Positions 36,835 through 44,035 of a DNA stretch of 64,000 nt are shown here, one piece after another. The notes under the pieces are model-generated. The model had not been told where the DNA came from, searched no databases, and saw nothing but the letters and a program-made list of their open reading frames with translations. Every line of letters begins with the position of its first letter. The stretch's first letter is position 1. The translations under genes were made by a program, and so were the position numbers. The stretch spans positions 165,198 through 229,197 of the forward strand of contig MKUN01000045.1 in assembly GCA_001897835.1 (NCBI GenBank), given 5' to 3'. Origin of the DNA: Bacteroidetes bacterium 46-16 (GTDB lineage: Bacteria > Bacteroidota > Bacteroidia > Chitinophagales > Chitinophagaceae).

Positions 36835-37110
36835 ATGAAAGGCAAAAAGGCAGTGGCTAAATCTAAAAATACAGCGAATAAGGCAACAGATGCATCTGAA
36901 TATATAAAGAAGTTAGGAGAGCGAATAAGAACCCTCAGAATCAAAAAAGGATATAGCAGTCACGAAATATTTGCCTATGAACACAATTTCCCTCGTGCAC
37001 AATACGGTCGTTATGAAAGAGGGCAGGACATTAAATATTCTAGTTTACTAAAACTGGTTGAAGCTTTCGATATGACTTTAGAGGAGTTTTTTAGTGAGGG
37101 CTTTGAGTAA
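36835..37110 (+). CDS. XRE-family helix-turn-helix regulator
   Basis: 91 residues: a basic leader of about 24 residues (KGKKAVAKSKNTANK) and then a lambda-repressor-type HTH at about 25-85 (IKKLGERIRTLRIKKGYSS, FPRAQYGRYERGQD, SSLLKLVEAFDMTLEEFF). The single-domain build resembles the controller proteins of restriction-modification systems, which time endonuclease expression. Its stop codon overlaps the ATG of the HNH endonuclease gene by one base (TAATG), so the two are translationally coupled. Candidate operators lie upstream. The low GC content marks it as acquired. Confidence 0.85.
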   Translation: MKGKKAVAKSKNTANKATDASEYIKKLGERIRTLRIKKGYSSHEIFAYEHNFPRAQYGRYERGQDIKYSSLLKLVEAFDMTLEEFFSEGFE

Positions 37111-38120
37111 TGAATACTAAAGACCCCATAGAAGCCGATTTTTGGGTTTTAAAATCCGTATCTGAGGAAGATAGATCATATATCAGTATAGTAGGGTATA
37201 ATGATGATTTGACCACACGATACGAATATGATAGCAATGTCCCGAATCACAAGAATCTAAAGGTAGGTGACATTGTGATAATAATCGATAAGGAAGTAAT
37301 ACATGGATTTGCTAAAATAGCCGAGATTGAAACCGCACCTAATAGAAAGACTATTAAGCGATGTCCGGTATGTGGTGCCACAAATTTTGAAGCTCGGAAA
37401 ACCAAGCAACCGGTATATAGATGTAACCGCGGTCACGAATTTGATGCATATGTATCCGAAGTTCAGGATATAGTTCAATACAAAGCTACTTACAGTACAT
37501 TTATTGATGCCGATAGAAATACTTCAATTTCTTTATTACGTCCATATTACAGCAGTGGATATAATCGCAATATGTCCATTCAAAAAGTCGACCCACTTTT
37601 TTTTGCAAGTCATTTTACAAAGATACCCGGACAATTAGGAGACGAAACGAGGAATTATTTGCCACCCGAAGAAGCGTTAGAAATTAATGAACCGGAAGGG
37701 GTCTCATATAAACCAGACGACAATGATGAAAGGGAAGGAATTTTTAGACAAATAAAAAAACGAAGGGGCCAGCAACGATTTAGGGATGAATTACGTAAAC
37801 GATATGGTTGTATATGCATGATTACGGGATGTAACATTCTGGATATCTTGGAAGCAGCCCATATTTCACCCTATAGAGGTGAAAAAGATAATGATATAAC
37901 CAATGGTTTATTATTGAGAGCCGATATTCATACCTTATTCGATTTAAACTTGATAGGCATACACCCCGATACCCTGATAGTATATTTTGCCGATGAGATC
38001 TGTGATAGTGATTATCATAAATATAACATGAGCAAACTTATTGGATGTACCGAAACTAAAAAACCCAGTCGGGAGGCTTTGTTAATTAAATGGAGGCTAT
38101 TTATAATGAAAAAAAAATAA
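37110..38120 (+). CDS. HNH endonuclease with PUA-like/zinc-ribbon N-terminal half
   Basis: 336 residues. The C-terminal HNH_2-type nuclease (residues about 225-290) has CICMITGC, the first His251 in EAAHISPYRG, Asn265 in TNGLLL and His274 in ADIHTLFDL. The N-terminal 80 residues are beta-rich (YDSNVPNHKNLKVGDIVIII) and resemble the small-domain readers fused to HNH in modification-dependent nucleases. They are followed by a zinc ribbon made of Cys85-Cys88 and Cys105-His109 (CPVCG, CNRGH). No methyltransferase is encoded nearby, which would fit a modification-dependent (type IV) nuclease; this is inference. It is coupled to an XRE regulator. Confidence 0.85.
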   Translation: MNTKDPIEADFWVLKSVSEEDRSYISIVGYNDDLTTRYEYDSNVPNHKNLKVGDIVIIIDKEVIHGFAKIAEIETAPNRKTIKRCPVCGATNFEARKTKQPVYRCNRGHEFDAYVSEVQDIVQYKATYSTFIDADRNTSISLLRPYYSSGYNRNMSIQKVDPLFFASHFTKIPGQLGDETRNYLPPEEALEINEPEGVSYKPDDNDEREGIFRQIKKRRGQQRFRDELRKRYGCICMITGCNILDILEAAHISPYRGEKDNDITNGLLLRADIHTLFDLNLIGIHPDTLIVYFADEICDSDYHKYNMSKLIGCTETKKPSREALLIKWRLFIMKKK

Positions 38121-38473
38121 CTCAACTGCTGTTCAATTAGTTTGTCACTTTAGTCAAAGTACATTCACGTTTATTGAGAAGAATTTCACATTACTATATT
38201 TTAATCACAAACCAACCTTTTGAGTTCTATCTTTTGTCTTTTTATCTCGCTCTTTATTTGAATTTATTTTTTGCATTACAATGGTGTTGTAGTATGAATG
38301 TGGGTATCTCTGGTAACTATATACTTTTTTACACCAAATCAAAAGATAACAACATTTTGGGCTGTCAAAGTTGCACATATTGAATGTTGTCTTAACTTTG
38401 GCATAGAATTAGATATAATATTTTAGAACGGCATTTTGAATTTTAGTCATTATTAACGAACAAAAGAAAGGTT
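38121..38473. other. AT-rich spacer between the HNH and Panacea genes
   Basis: 353 bases with no convincing gene. A 69-codon frame at 38174-38383 has an unlikely composition and no promoter, so I leave it out. The useful content is the promoter at 38371-38400. Confidence 0.5.
38371..38400 (+). promoter_or_regulatory. Bacteroidota-type promoter of the Panacea gene (TTG-N19-TAACTTTG)
   Basis: TTG at 38371-38373, a 19-bp spacer and TAACTTTG at 38393-38400 match the -33/-7 consensus of Bacteroidota fully, including spacing. Transcription would start near 38407, giving a leader of about 67 nt before the Panacea ATG. The Panacea pair is therefore probably transcribed separately from the HNH unit. 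Confidence 0.65.
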
Positions 38474-38980
38474 ATGGAATCACCAATTGCAGTAGCTAAT
38501 TATTTTATACAGAAAGCACAAGATTCTGGTAAGGCACTATCTCCAATGAAGCTGGTAAAATTGGTTTATATCGCTCATGGTTGGTATTTGGCGTTAACTG
38601 GAAAGCAATTGCTAATGGAAAGCGTTGAGGCGTGGAAATACGGCCCCGTCATACCGTCCATATATCATCAATTTAAGGAGTTTGGCAACAACTCGATTAA
38701 TACATTCGCTTATGGATTTAACACGCAAGAAGGGGGCTTATTTATACCAAAAGTTAAAGACCCTGATGTTATTTCCTTATTAGACAGGATATGGGATTTA
38801 TATTCTAATTTCTCTGCCGTAGAACTATCTACAATGACACATATGGAGGGAACGCCGTGGTATAAAACATGGCACGAAGATGGGGCCAAATCCATGCATG
38901 GGATATCTATACCTAATGACTTGATAAAAAGCCATTATTTAGAAAAAGTCAATTCAGGTGAAAATGGCGCAGCTCACTAA
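38474..38980 (+). CDS. Panacea-domain (DUF4065/SocA-like) protein, candidate antitoxin
   Basis: 168 residues covering one Panacea domain: LSPMKLVKLVYIAHGWYLA at about residues 22-41, and the signature VEAWKYGPVIPSIYHQFKEFG at 51-71. Known family members (SocA of Caulobacter, GepA-like proteins and the PanA antitoxins) neutralise diverse toxins encoded next to them, in some cases by handing them to a protease. Here the next gene overlaps by 17 bp and encodes a small membrane protein, the arrangement expected of a two-gene toxin-antitoxin unit. It has a strong consensus promoter. Function is inferred from family and context. Confidence 0.85.
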   Translation: MESPIAVANYFIQKAQDSGKALSPMKLVKLVYIAHGWYLALTGKQLLMESVEAWKYGPVIPSIYHQFKEFGNNSINTFAYGFNTQEGGLFIPKVKDPDVISLLDRIWDLYSNFSAVELSTMTHMEGTPWYKTWHEDGAKSMHGISIPNDLIKSHYLEKVNSGENGAAH

Positions 38981-39323
38981 TCTTGACCGCATACAAGCAC
39001 CACCACAGACGGTAGTTGTTGATGAAAATAGCATAAAAGAAACGCCATTTAATTATGAAGTTCTTTTAGCTGAACAAAACGGGAAACATGGCATTGAGCT
39101 TAATAAGCATTTGTTTTTTGTAGCCAGAATATCCATATGGATTTTATATATATTATTCATAGTGCTATTAATTATTTGGTTTTTTCACCTTGTAACACCA
39201 ATATCATGGCATTGGCTAACGCACGAAGAGATACAAGCGATTGAACGAATATTATATGCAAGTACATTGATATCATTAGCAGGCAAATATTTTTCCAAGT
39301 TTCAATTGCTTGATAAAAAGTAA
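38964..39323 (+). CDS. small membrane protein, candidate Panacea-partnered toxin
   Basis: 119 residues from the ATG at 38964; a GTG at 38958 is also possible. It overlaps the Panacea gene by 17 bp, indicating coupled translation. The N-terminal 50 residues are polar and soluble, followed by a clear transmembrane helix at about 54-77 (ISIWILYILFIVLLIIWFF). A weaker hydrophobic stretch at about 92-106 (RILYASTLISLAGKYF) precedes a short basic end. I recognise no domain. Known Panacea-partnered toxins include membrane-acting ones, which makes this the natural toxin candidate, but no homology supports it. It could instead be an accessory membrane effector. Confidence 0.7.
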   Translation: MAQLTNLDRIQAPPQTVVVDENSIKETPFNYEVLLAEQNGKHGIELNKHLFFVARISIWILYILFIVLLIIWFFHLVTPISWHWLTHEEIQAIERILYASTLISLAGKYFSKFQLLDKK

Positions 39324-39331
39324 TATTTATT

Positions 39332-39588
39332 AAATTACACCAAAAACTAACACGGGAACAGGGTATTGAACATCTTAATAAGCAGATAGTAAGTGTTGTT
39401 ACGTTGATGAACATTCCGACACATGGAATGACTTTAACAGGCTTTTGAATAAGAAATTTGGGCAGCAGGAACTGGCATTTAAGGAATATGACCTATTAGG
39501 GCCAAAACAACCAGAGCTATCAGACTTCAATCAAAAATTGGCAAAAGCACTCAACTTTAACCCAAAGGATAAAAAGCTAAAAAGATAA
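39332..39588 (+). pseudogene. frameshifted remnant of an unrecognised gene
   Basis: Two adjoining frames read as one protein-like sequence. Frame one gives KLHQKLTREQGIEHLNKQI...TLMNIPTH up to about 39426. The second frame (from about 39418) continues TWNDFNRLLNKKFGQQELAF...LAKALNFNPKDKKLKR to a stop at 39586. The junction lies in a repetitive ACACATGG stretch, consistent with a 1-2 base slip. The composition is protein-like (Lys/Leu/Asn-rich helices), but I do not recognise the family. A 5' part is missing, so this is probably a decayed fragment left by insertion or deletion at the island edge. Confidence 0.5.
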
Positions 39589-40256
39589 TGACGATGGCGC
39601 GCCTACCTTGTTTTAAAATATAGGGCCTTTGAAAAGCCCTTTTTATTTGGCCCTATTGGTGTAAACTTCTATATAGTTACCGTATCTCTGTTCCATCCCC
39701 CCAATTTTTATCATACCCCCCAAATCCTGGTATCATACCCTTCTGCAAGGGGTATCATAAAAATTATTTTTGCTCCTTAGCCCGCCGCGGCGCAACTTTG
39801 CACAGCAGCAGCCCTTTTGCCCCGCAAAAGCCTGCTCGAAGTTCTTTGAAATACGGCCCGGCAAAGGTGCATCAGTTTACCTTTGGGCACATCTGGTAAA
39901 TGATAATAATGCAGCCCCCGCGCGCATTTGCATCCCTTTACCCCCCATTCAAAAGTGAACACTTTTTCGCGTTTACTTTTCAATTTAGCTCCCTGCGTCA
40001 CCCCGGGGGATGCATCAGCCGATAACAGTCACCGCTCCTTTGGAGAGGCCGGGTGAGGCAAAAACCAGTAACGACCAGAACCCTCCTCCTGGTCACCTTT
40101 GAAAAAGACAAACCAGTAACGACCAGAAATGATACTGAAACGTCATATGGCAATACAGTAGAGGTTTTCAGCAGGAGGGGCTATTGAAAACCGGAAATAA
40201 AAATTAAACCGGAAACCGGAAATTACCCCATTTTATATTTAACGTAAATTGCCCCT
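39589..40256. other. gene-free region at the right edge of the island
   Basis: 668 bases without a gene. It contains an imperfect 10-bp hairpin TATCATACCC / GGGTATCATA (39731-39759), a C-rich stretch with two further ATCATACCC-like words upstream, and the CTCCTTTGGAG palindrome near 40037. It also holds the 19-bp direct repeat at 40062/40110. GC content returns to the chromosomal level from about 39780. It looks like a scar or integration border. Confidence 0.6.
40062..40128 (+). repeat. 19-bp direct repeat pair
   Basis: AAACCAGTAACGACCAGAA occurs at 40062-40080 and again, identical, at 40110-40128, with starts 48 bp apart. Each copy contains the words CCAGTAACGACCAG. It could be an iteron, a protein-binding site or a duplication scar; nothing else identifies it. 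Confidence 0.8.
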
Positions 40257-40736
40257 ATGTCCGAAGACTTGAACATTATTACCGGCAGCAAAGAGCAGCA
40301 ATACCAAAGCCTGCTGCCGCAAATAGAAGCCCTCATCAGTTACGAGCACGATCCCGTGGCCAACCTCGGCAACGTGGCCGCAGCCCTCAAAGAGCAGTTC
40401 GGCTGGCTCTGGGTAGGCTTCTATATAGTGCGCGGCGGCGAGCTCGTGCTCGGCCCCTTCCAGGGGCCCGTGGCCTGCACCCGCATACAGCATGGCCGCG
40501 GCGTTTGCGGCACGGCATGGGCGCAGGCCCGTACATTGCTGGTGCCCGATGTCGAGGCATTCCCCGGGCATATAGCCTGCAGCAGCGCATCGCGCTCCGA
40601 GGTTGTAGTGCCTGTTATAAAGGATGGGAACGTCATCGCTGTGCTCGATGCCGATAGCAGCAGCCTCGCCGCCTTCGATGATACCGATGCCCTTTGGCTC
40701 GGAAAAATATGCAGCCTGCTTGCCCCCAAAACGTAA
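40257..40736 (+). CDS. free methionine-(R)-sulfoxide reductase (GAF domain)
   Basis: 159 residues forming one GAF domain. The three cysteines of the fRMsr family are conserved: Cys74 and Cys84 in ACTRIQHGRGVCGTAW and Cys108 in HIACSSAS, with the E. coli spacing. The enzyme reduces free L-methionine-(R)-sulfoxide with thioredoxin, protecting the amino acid pool from oxidation. Cytosolic. The cluster of acidic residues in VLDADSSSLAAFDDTD is also typical. It is followed after 46 bp by the GH10-like gene on the same strand. Confidence 0.93.
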   Translation: MSEDLNIITGSKEQQYQSLLPQIEALISYEHDPVANLGNVAAALKEQFGWLWVGFYIVRGGELVLGPFQGPVACTRIQHGRGVCGTAWAQARTLLVPDVEAFPGHIACSSASRSEVVVPVIKDGNVIAVLDADSSSLAAFDDTDALWLGKICSLLAPKT

Positions 40737-40782
40737 CCGCTTTTTAAATTTTCCCTGTTGAATTTTGAATTAGCTTTGAACT

Positions 40783-42252
40783 ATGAGGAACTGTTTGAGC
40801 ATTTGTTTATTAGTATTATGGAGTATTAACACATCGGCACAGTCGCCCAAGCGCGAGTTCCGCGCCGCATGGATCGCCACCGTCGCCAATATCGACTGGC
40901 CCAGCAGGCAGGGACTGCCCGCAGCACAGCAGCAGGCCGAGTTCATACACCGCCTCAACGACCTGCAGGCAATGGGCTGCAATGCCGTCATAGTGCAGAT
41001 ACGCCCCAGTAGCGATGCCCTTTACGATTCGCAATACGAGCCCTGGAGCCACTACCTCACCGGCCACCAGGGCCAGCCCCCCGCCCCCTATTACGATCCC
41101 CTTACATTTATGGTGCAGGAGGCACACAAGCGCAATATGGAGTTCCACGCATGGTTCAATCCCTACCGTGCGCTCGTTGATAGCAAAAAGAACCCCAATC
41201 CGCCCGATCATATTACCCGCCGTCACCCTGAGTGGATCGTGTCCTATGGCGGCAAGAGCTACCTCAACCCCGGGCAGCCCGAGGTGCGCGATTATGTTAC
41301 AAAGGTCATCTGCGATGTGGTGAAGCGCTACGATATAGATGCCGTGCACCTCGACGATTATTTTTATCCCTACCGCATAGCCGGCAAGGAGTTTGGCGAT
41401 AATGTATGTTACATCCGCTATGGCAAGGGCATGGATAAGGACGACTGGCGCCGGCAGAATGTCAATACATTCATCAAAAACCTCAACGATGAGATAAAGG
41501 ATATAAAGCCATATGTCAAGCTGGGCATCAGTCCCTTTGGCGTATGGCGCAATGCCAGTAAAGATCCTGAAGGCTCCGCCACCCGTGGCGGCCAAACCTG
41601 TTACGACGATCTTTATGCCGATGTGCTGCTCTGGATGCGCAAAGGCTGGATAGACTACCTGCTGCCCCAGCTCTATTGGGAGCATGGTCACCGGGCTGCC
41701 GCTTTCGATGTTTTACTGCCATGGTGGCAGCAGCACAGCTATGGCCGTCATGTATATGCGGGCCTGGGCGTGTACCGCATGGCCGAGCACAAGGGCGGTC
41801 CCTATGCCAGCCCCCACGAGATACTCTGGCAGATACGCGATGTGCGCAGCAGCGGTGCTGAAGGTTTTGTGTTCTACAGCGCCTCCAGTTTCGATAAGAT
41901 ACCCGGCACGCTCAGGGATAGCCTGCAGCGCCGCACCGATCGTTACCCGGCCCTGCCCCCCACCATGCCCTGGCTCGATAAAAGCGCCCCCCCGGCCCCT
42001 GTGCTCAGCATGAAGGGCCACCGGCTCGAGTGGCAGGGCAGCGAAGGCAAGGAGAAGCTCAGGTATGTCCTCTACCGCTTCCCGGCCAATGAGCCCGTCG
42101 ATCTCGACCGCAGCGACCGCATCCTCAGCATACAGGGCGAAAAGGAATATACCGATACCGACAGGGGCAGCTATACCTACGTCGTTACCGCCCTCGACAG
42201 GCTCTGGAACGAGAGCAAGGCCAGCAATAAGGTAGGCGCCGGGAAAGAATAA
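40783..42252 (+). CDS. exported family 10-like glycosidase (GHL10/DUF187)
   Basis: 489 residues with a signal peptide (MRNCLSICLLVLWSINTSAQ). Residues 25-380 are the GHL10 TIM barrel: REFRAAWIATVANIDWPS, GCNAVIVQIRPSSDALYDS, FHAWFNPYRALV, and the Asp pair in VHLDDYFYPY near the active site. A fibronectin-like C-terminal domain (YVLYRFPANEPVDLD, SYTYVVTALD) follows. Such enzymes act on cell-wall or surface glycans in the periplasm; YngK-type proteins are the best-known relatives. Substrate undefined. A TAGCTTTG (40771-40778) directly precedes the start and could give a nearly leaderless transcript. Confidence 0.9.
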   Translation: MRNCLSICLLVLWSINTSAQSPKREFRAAWIATVANIDWPSRQGLPAAQQQAEFIHRLNDLQAMGCNAVIVQIRPSSDALYDSQYEPWSHYLTGHQGQPPAPYYDPLTFMVQEAHKRNMEFHAWFNPYRALVDSKKNPNPPDHITRRHPEWIVSYGGKSYLNPGQPEVRDYVTKVICDVVKRYDIDAVHLDDYFYPYRIAGKEFGDNVCYIRYGKGMDKDDWRRQNVNTFIKNLNDEIKDIKPYVKLGISPFGVWRNASKDPEGSATRGGQTCYDDLYADVLLWMRKGWIDYLLPQLYWEHGHRAAAFDVLLPWWQQHSYGRHVYAGLGVYRMAEHKGGPYASPHEILWQIRDVRSSGAEGFVFYSASSFDKIPGTLRDSLQRRTDRYPALPPTMPWLDKSAPPAPVLSMKGHRLEWQGSEGKEKLRYVLYRFPANEPVDLDRSDRILSIQGEKEYTDTDRGSYTYVVTALDRLWNESKASNKVGAGKE

Positions 42253-42513
42253 AGAACATAGCTCATTTTTCAAATCTTTTTTATAATTTTATGTCTGCTT
42301 TCCCTATCTGTACTAAGCAATATATTAGTGCGCAATATATAGACCATATATTACGAGCTAACCATGCGAGGTTATATTCACACTTACAGTTTTTGTTTAT
42401 TTATAGGGGCCGTTTTGCTATCGTGCAAAATGGCCTAACTTTTTAATGTGTATAAGCTGTGGATTTTCACACTGCCATAACATCAGGCTACTGGATTGGC
42501 CGGATATTTGTGT

Positions 42514-42521
42514 TAACTTTG
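42514..42521 (+). promoter_or_regulatory. -7 element of the TPR gene (TAACTTTG)
   Basis: Exact TAnnTTTG match 19 bp before the ATG at 42540; a TTG at 42496-42498 lies upstream but with a short 15-bp spacer. Confidence 0.4.
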
Positions 42522-42539
42522 ATATAAACGGCTTTGCTT

Positions 42540-43964
42540 ATGTTTGATGATGATTACAGGGACGAAGAAAGAAGCTCGCTGGAGGAACTGCTGGAACGTT
42601 ATGAATTGGTGAAGAGCGGCGAGAGTATAAGTATAATGGACGAAGAGGAGTTTGAAAGGGTGATAGAATATTATTTCCAGAACAGCAATGAGGAACAGGC
42701 ACTTCTGGCCTGTGATATAGCCCGCACTTATTATCCTTTCTCAGCCAATGTGCTGCTGCTTAAGGCCGAGATATTGACCCAGGCCCAGAAATACGGGCAG
42801 GCGCTCAAAACGCTCGACGAGATGGAGCAGTATGACAATAACAACCTCGATGCCGTACTGCTGCGCTCCGATATACTGCTGGGCCAGTTCAAGTACGACC
42901 AGGCTGCCCTTTGGCTCGAGCAAAAGTCGGGCGACTTCGAGAAAAAAGAGAAGACCGAGATATTGCTGGAGCTCTCCGATGTATATGATGAGTGCGAGGA
43001 GTTCGATGCCGTCTTTGATACCCTGAAGCGGGTCATCAAGGTCGATCGCCGCAACGAGGAGGCCCTGCAGAAGATATGCTTCTGGGCCGAGTTTACCGAG
43101 CGGCTCGAGGAAAGCATCGCCCTGCACACCCAGCTTACCGAAGAAGATCCTTATAATGCGCTCGCATGGTTCAACCTCGGCGCCGCCTACCAGGGCCTCA
43201 AGCTCTACGAAAAGGGCATTGACGCCTACGAGTTTTGCGTGGCTATAGATGAGAAATTCGAATTTGCCTACCGCAATATGGCCGATGCCTATATGCGCCT
43301 TAAGTGGTATGGCAAGGCAATAGAAGTACTGGAAAAGCACCTGGAGATAGCCAAGCCCGAGGACGTGATCTTCGAGGCCATGGGCTACTGCTGGGAAAAA
43401 CAGAAAGACTACCCGAGGGCGCGCGATTATTACAGGCAGGCCTCGCAGCTCAGCCCGCAGGACGATGGTATCTTCTACAAGATAGGAGAGACCTATGCCC
43501 GCGAGCAGCAGTGGGAGAAAGCTATGAAGTCTTACTCCGTAGCCCTGCACCTCGATAAGGACAATGCATCCTACTGCATGGCCATAGGCAATTGCCTCAT
43601 GGAGCTGGATGTGAAGAGCGAGGCGCTGGTCTGCTACCTCAATGCAGTGCGCCTGAAGCCCGGCAGCAAGACCACCTGGGTGGCCCTGATAAAGGGCCTG
43701 TACCTCACCGGCTATTACGATGAGGCCCTCGTGCAGCTCGATGTGGCCCGTGAGCATTGCGGCGAGAAGGCCGACTTCCGTTATTACCAGGCAGCCATCA
43801 TGTTTGAGCAGGGCAAGGCCAAAGAAGGGCTGTTGCAGCTCGAGAAAGCATTGCGCATGGGTCCCACAAGGCTCAAGGTCTTCACCGGCCTGAACCCCGA
43901 GTTCCTCAGGCGCAGCGCTGTGGCCGAACTGGTAGCCAAATACAAGGGCCGCAAGTCTTCCTAG
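42540..43964 (+). CDS. TPR-repeat scaffold protein
   Basis: 474 residues from the ATG at 42540; the frame opens two codons earlier at a TTG. There is no signal peptide. The N-terminus is acidic (MFDDDYRDEERSSLEELLERY). From about residue 60 it is a continuous array of about ten tetratricopeptide-type helix pairs (ALAWFNLGAAYQGLKLYEKGIDAYEF, AYRNMADAYMRLKWYGKAIEVLEKHL, FYKIGETYAREQQWEKAMKSY). TPR arrays are protein-binding scaffolds. A cytosolic role as adaptor or co-chaperone is likely, with the partner unknown. It is monocistronic. Confidence 0.9.
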   Translation: MFDDDYRDEERSSLEELLERYELVKSGESISIMDEEEFERVIEYYFQNSNEEQALLACDIARTYYPFSANVLLLKAEILTQAQKYGQALKTLDEMEQYDNNNLDAVLLRSDILLGQFKYDQAALWLEQKSGDFEKKEKTEILLELSDVYDECEEFDAVFDTLKRVIKVDRRNEEALQKICFWAEFTERLEESIALHTQLTEEDPYNALAWFNLGAAYQGLKLYEKGIDAYEFCVAIDEKFEFAYRNMADAYMRLKWYGKAIEVLEKHLEIAKPEDVIFEAMGYCWEKQKDYPRARDYYRQASQLSPQDDGIFYKIGETYAREQQWEKAMKSYSVALHLDKDNASYCMAIGNCLMELDVKSEALVCYLNAVRLKPGSKTTWVALIKGLYLTGYYDEALVQLDVAREHCGEKADFRYYQAAIMFEQGKAKEGLLQLEKALRMGPTRLKVFTGLNPEFLRRSAVAELVAKYKGRKSS

Positions 43965-44035
43965 CAGCCTTTACAGCATAGATATTATTATAGTAACGGC
44001 CCCTTCGGGGGTCGTGCTTATTAAGCTGTGGGCCT

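Larger units (their letters stand above)
36750..39760. other. AT-rich accessory island (candidate defence island)
   Basis: From about 36750 to 39760 the base composition drops well below that of the flanking genes, codons become A/T-ending, and gene content turns accessory: XRE regulator, HNH endonuclease, Panacea-domain protein, small membrane protein and a frameshifted remnant. No transposase, integrase or terminal repeats were seen, so how it arrived is unknown. Confidence 0.7.

Noticed and set aside
38174..38383. 69-codon open frame in the island
   Set aside because: Composition (Phe/Tyr/Leu-rich from T-rich DNA) looks like a chance frame in AT-rich sequence; the promoter of the next gene lies near its end.
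43996..44013. ACGGCCCC-TTC-GGGGGTCGT hairpin as terminator or repeat copy
   Set aside because: The stem is interrupted by a G/GT bulge and lacks a T run; it resembles the CAGCCCCTTC repeat only partly, so neither call is safe.
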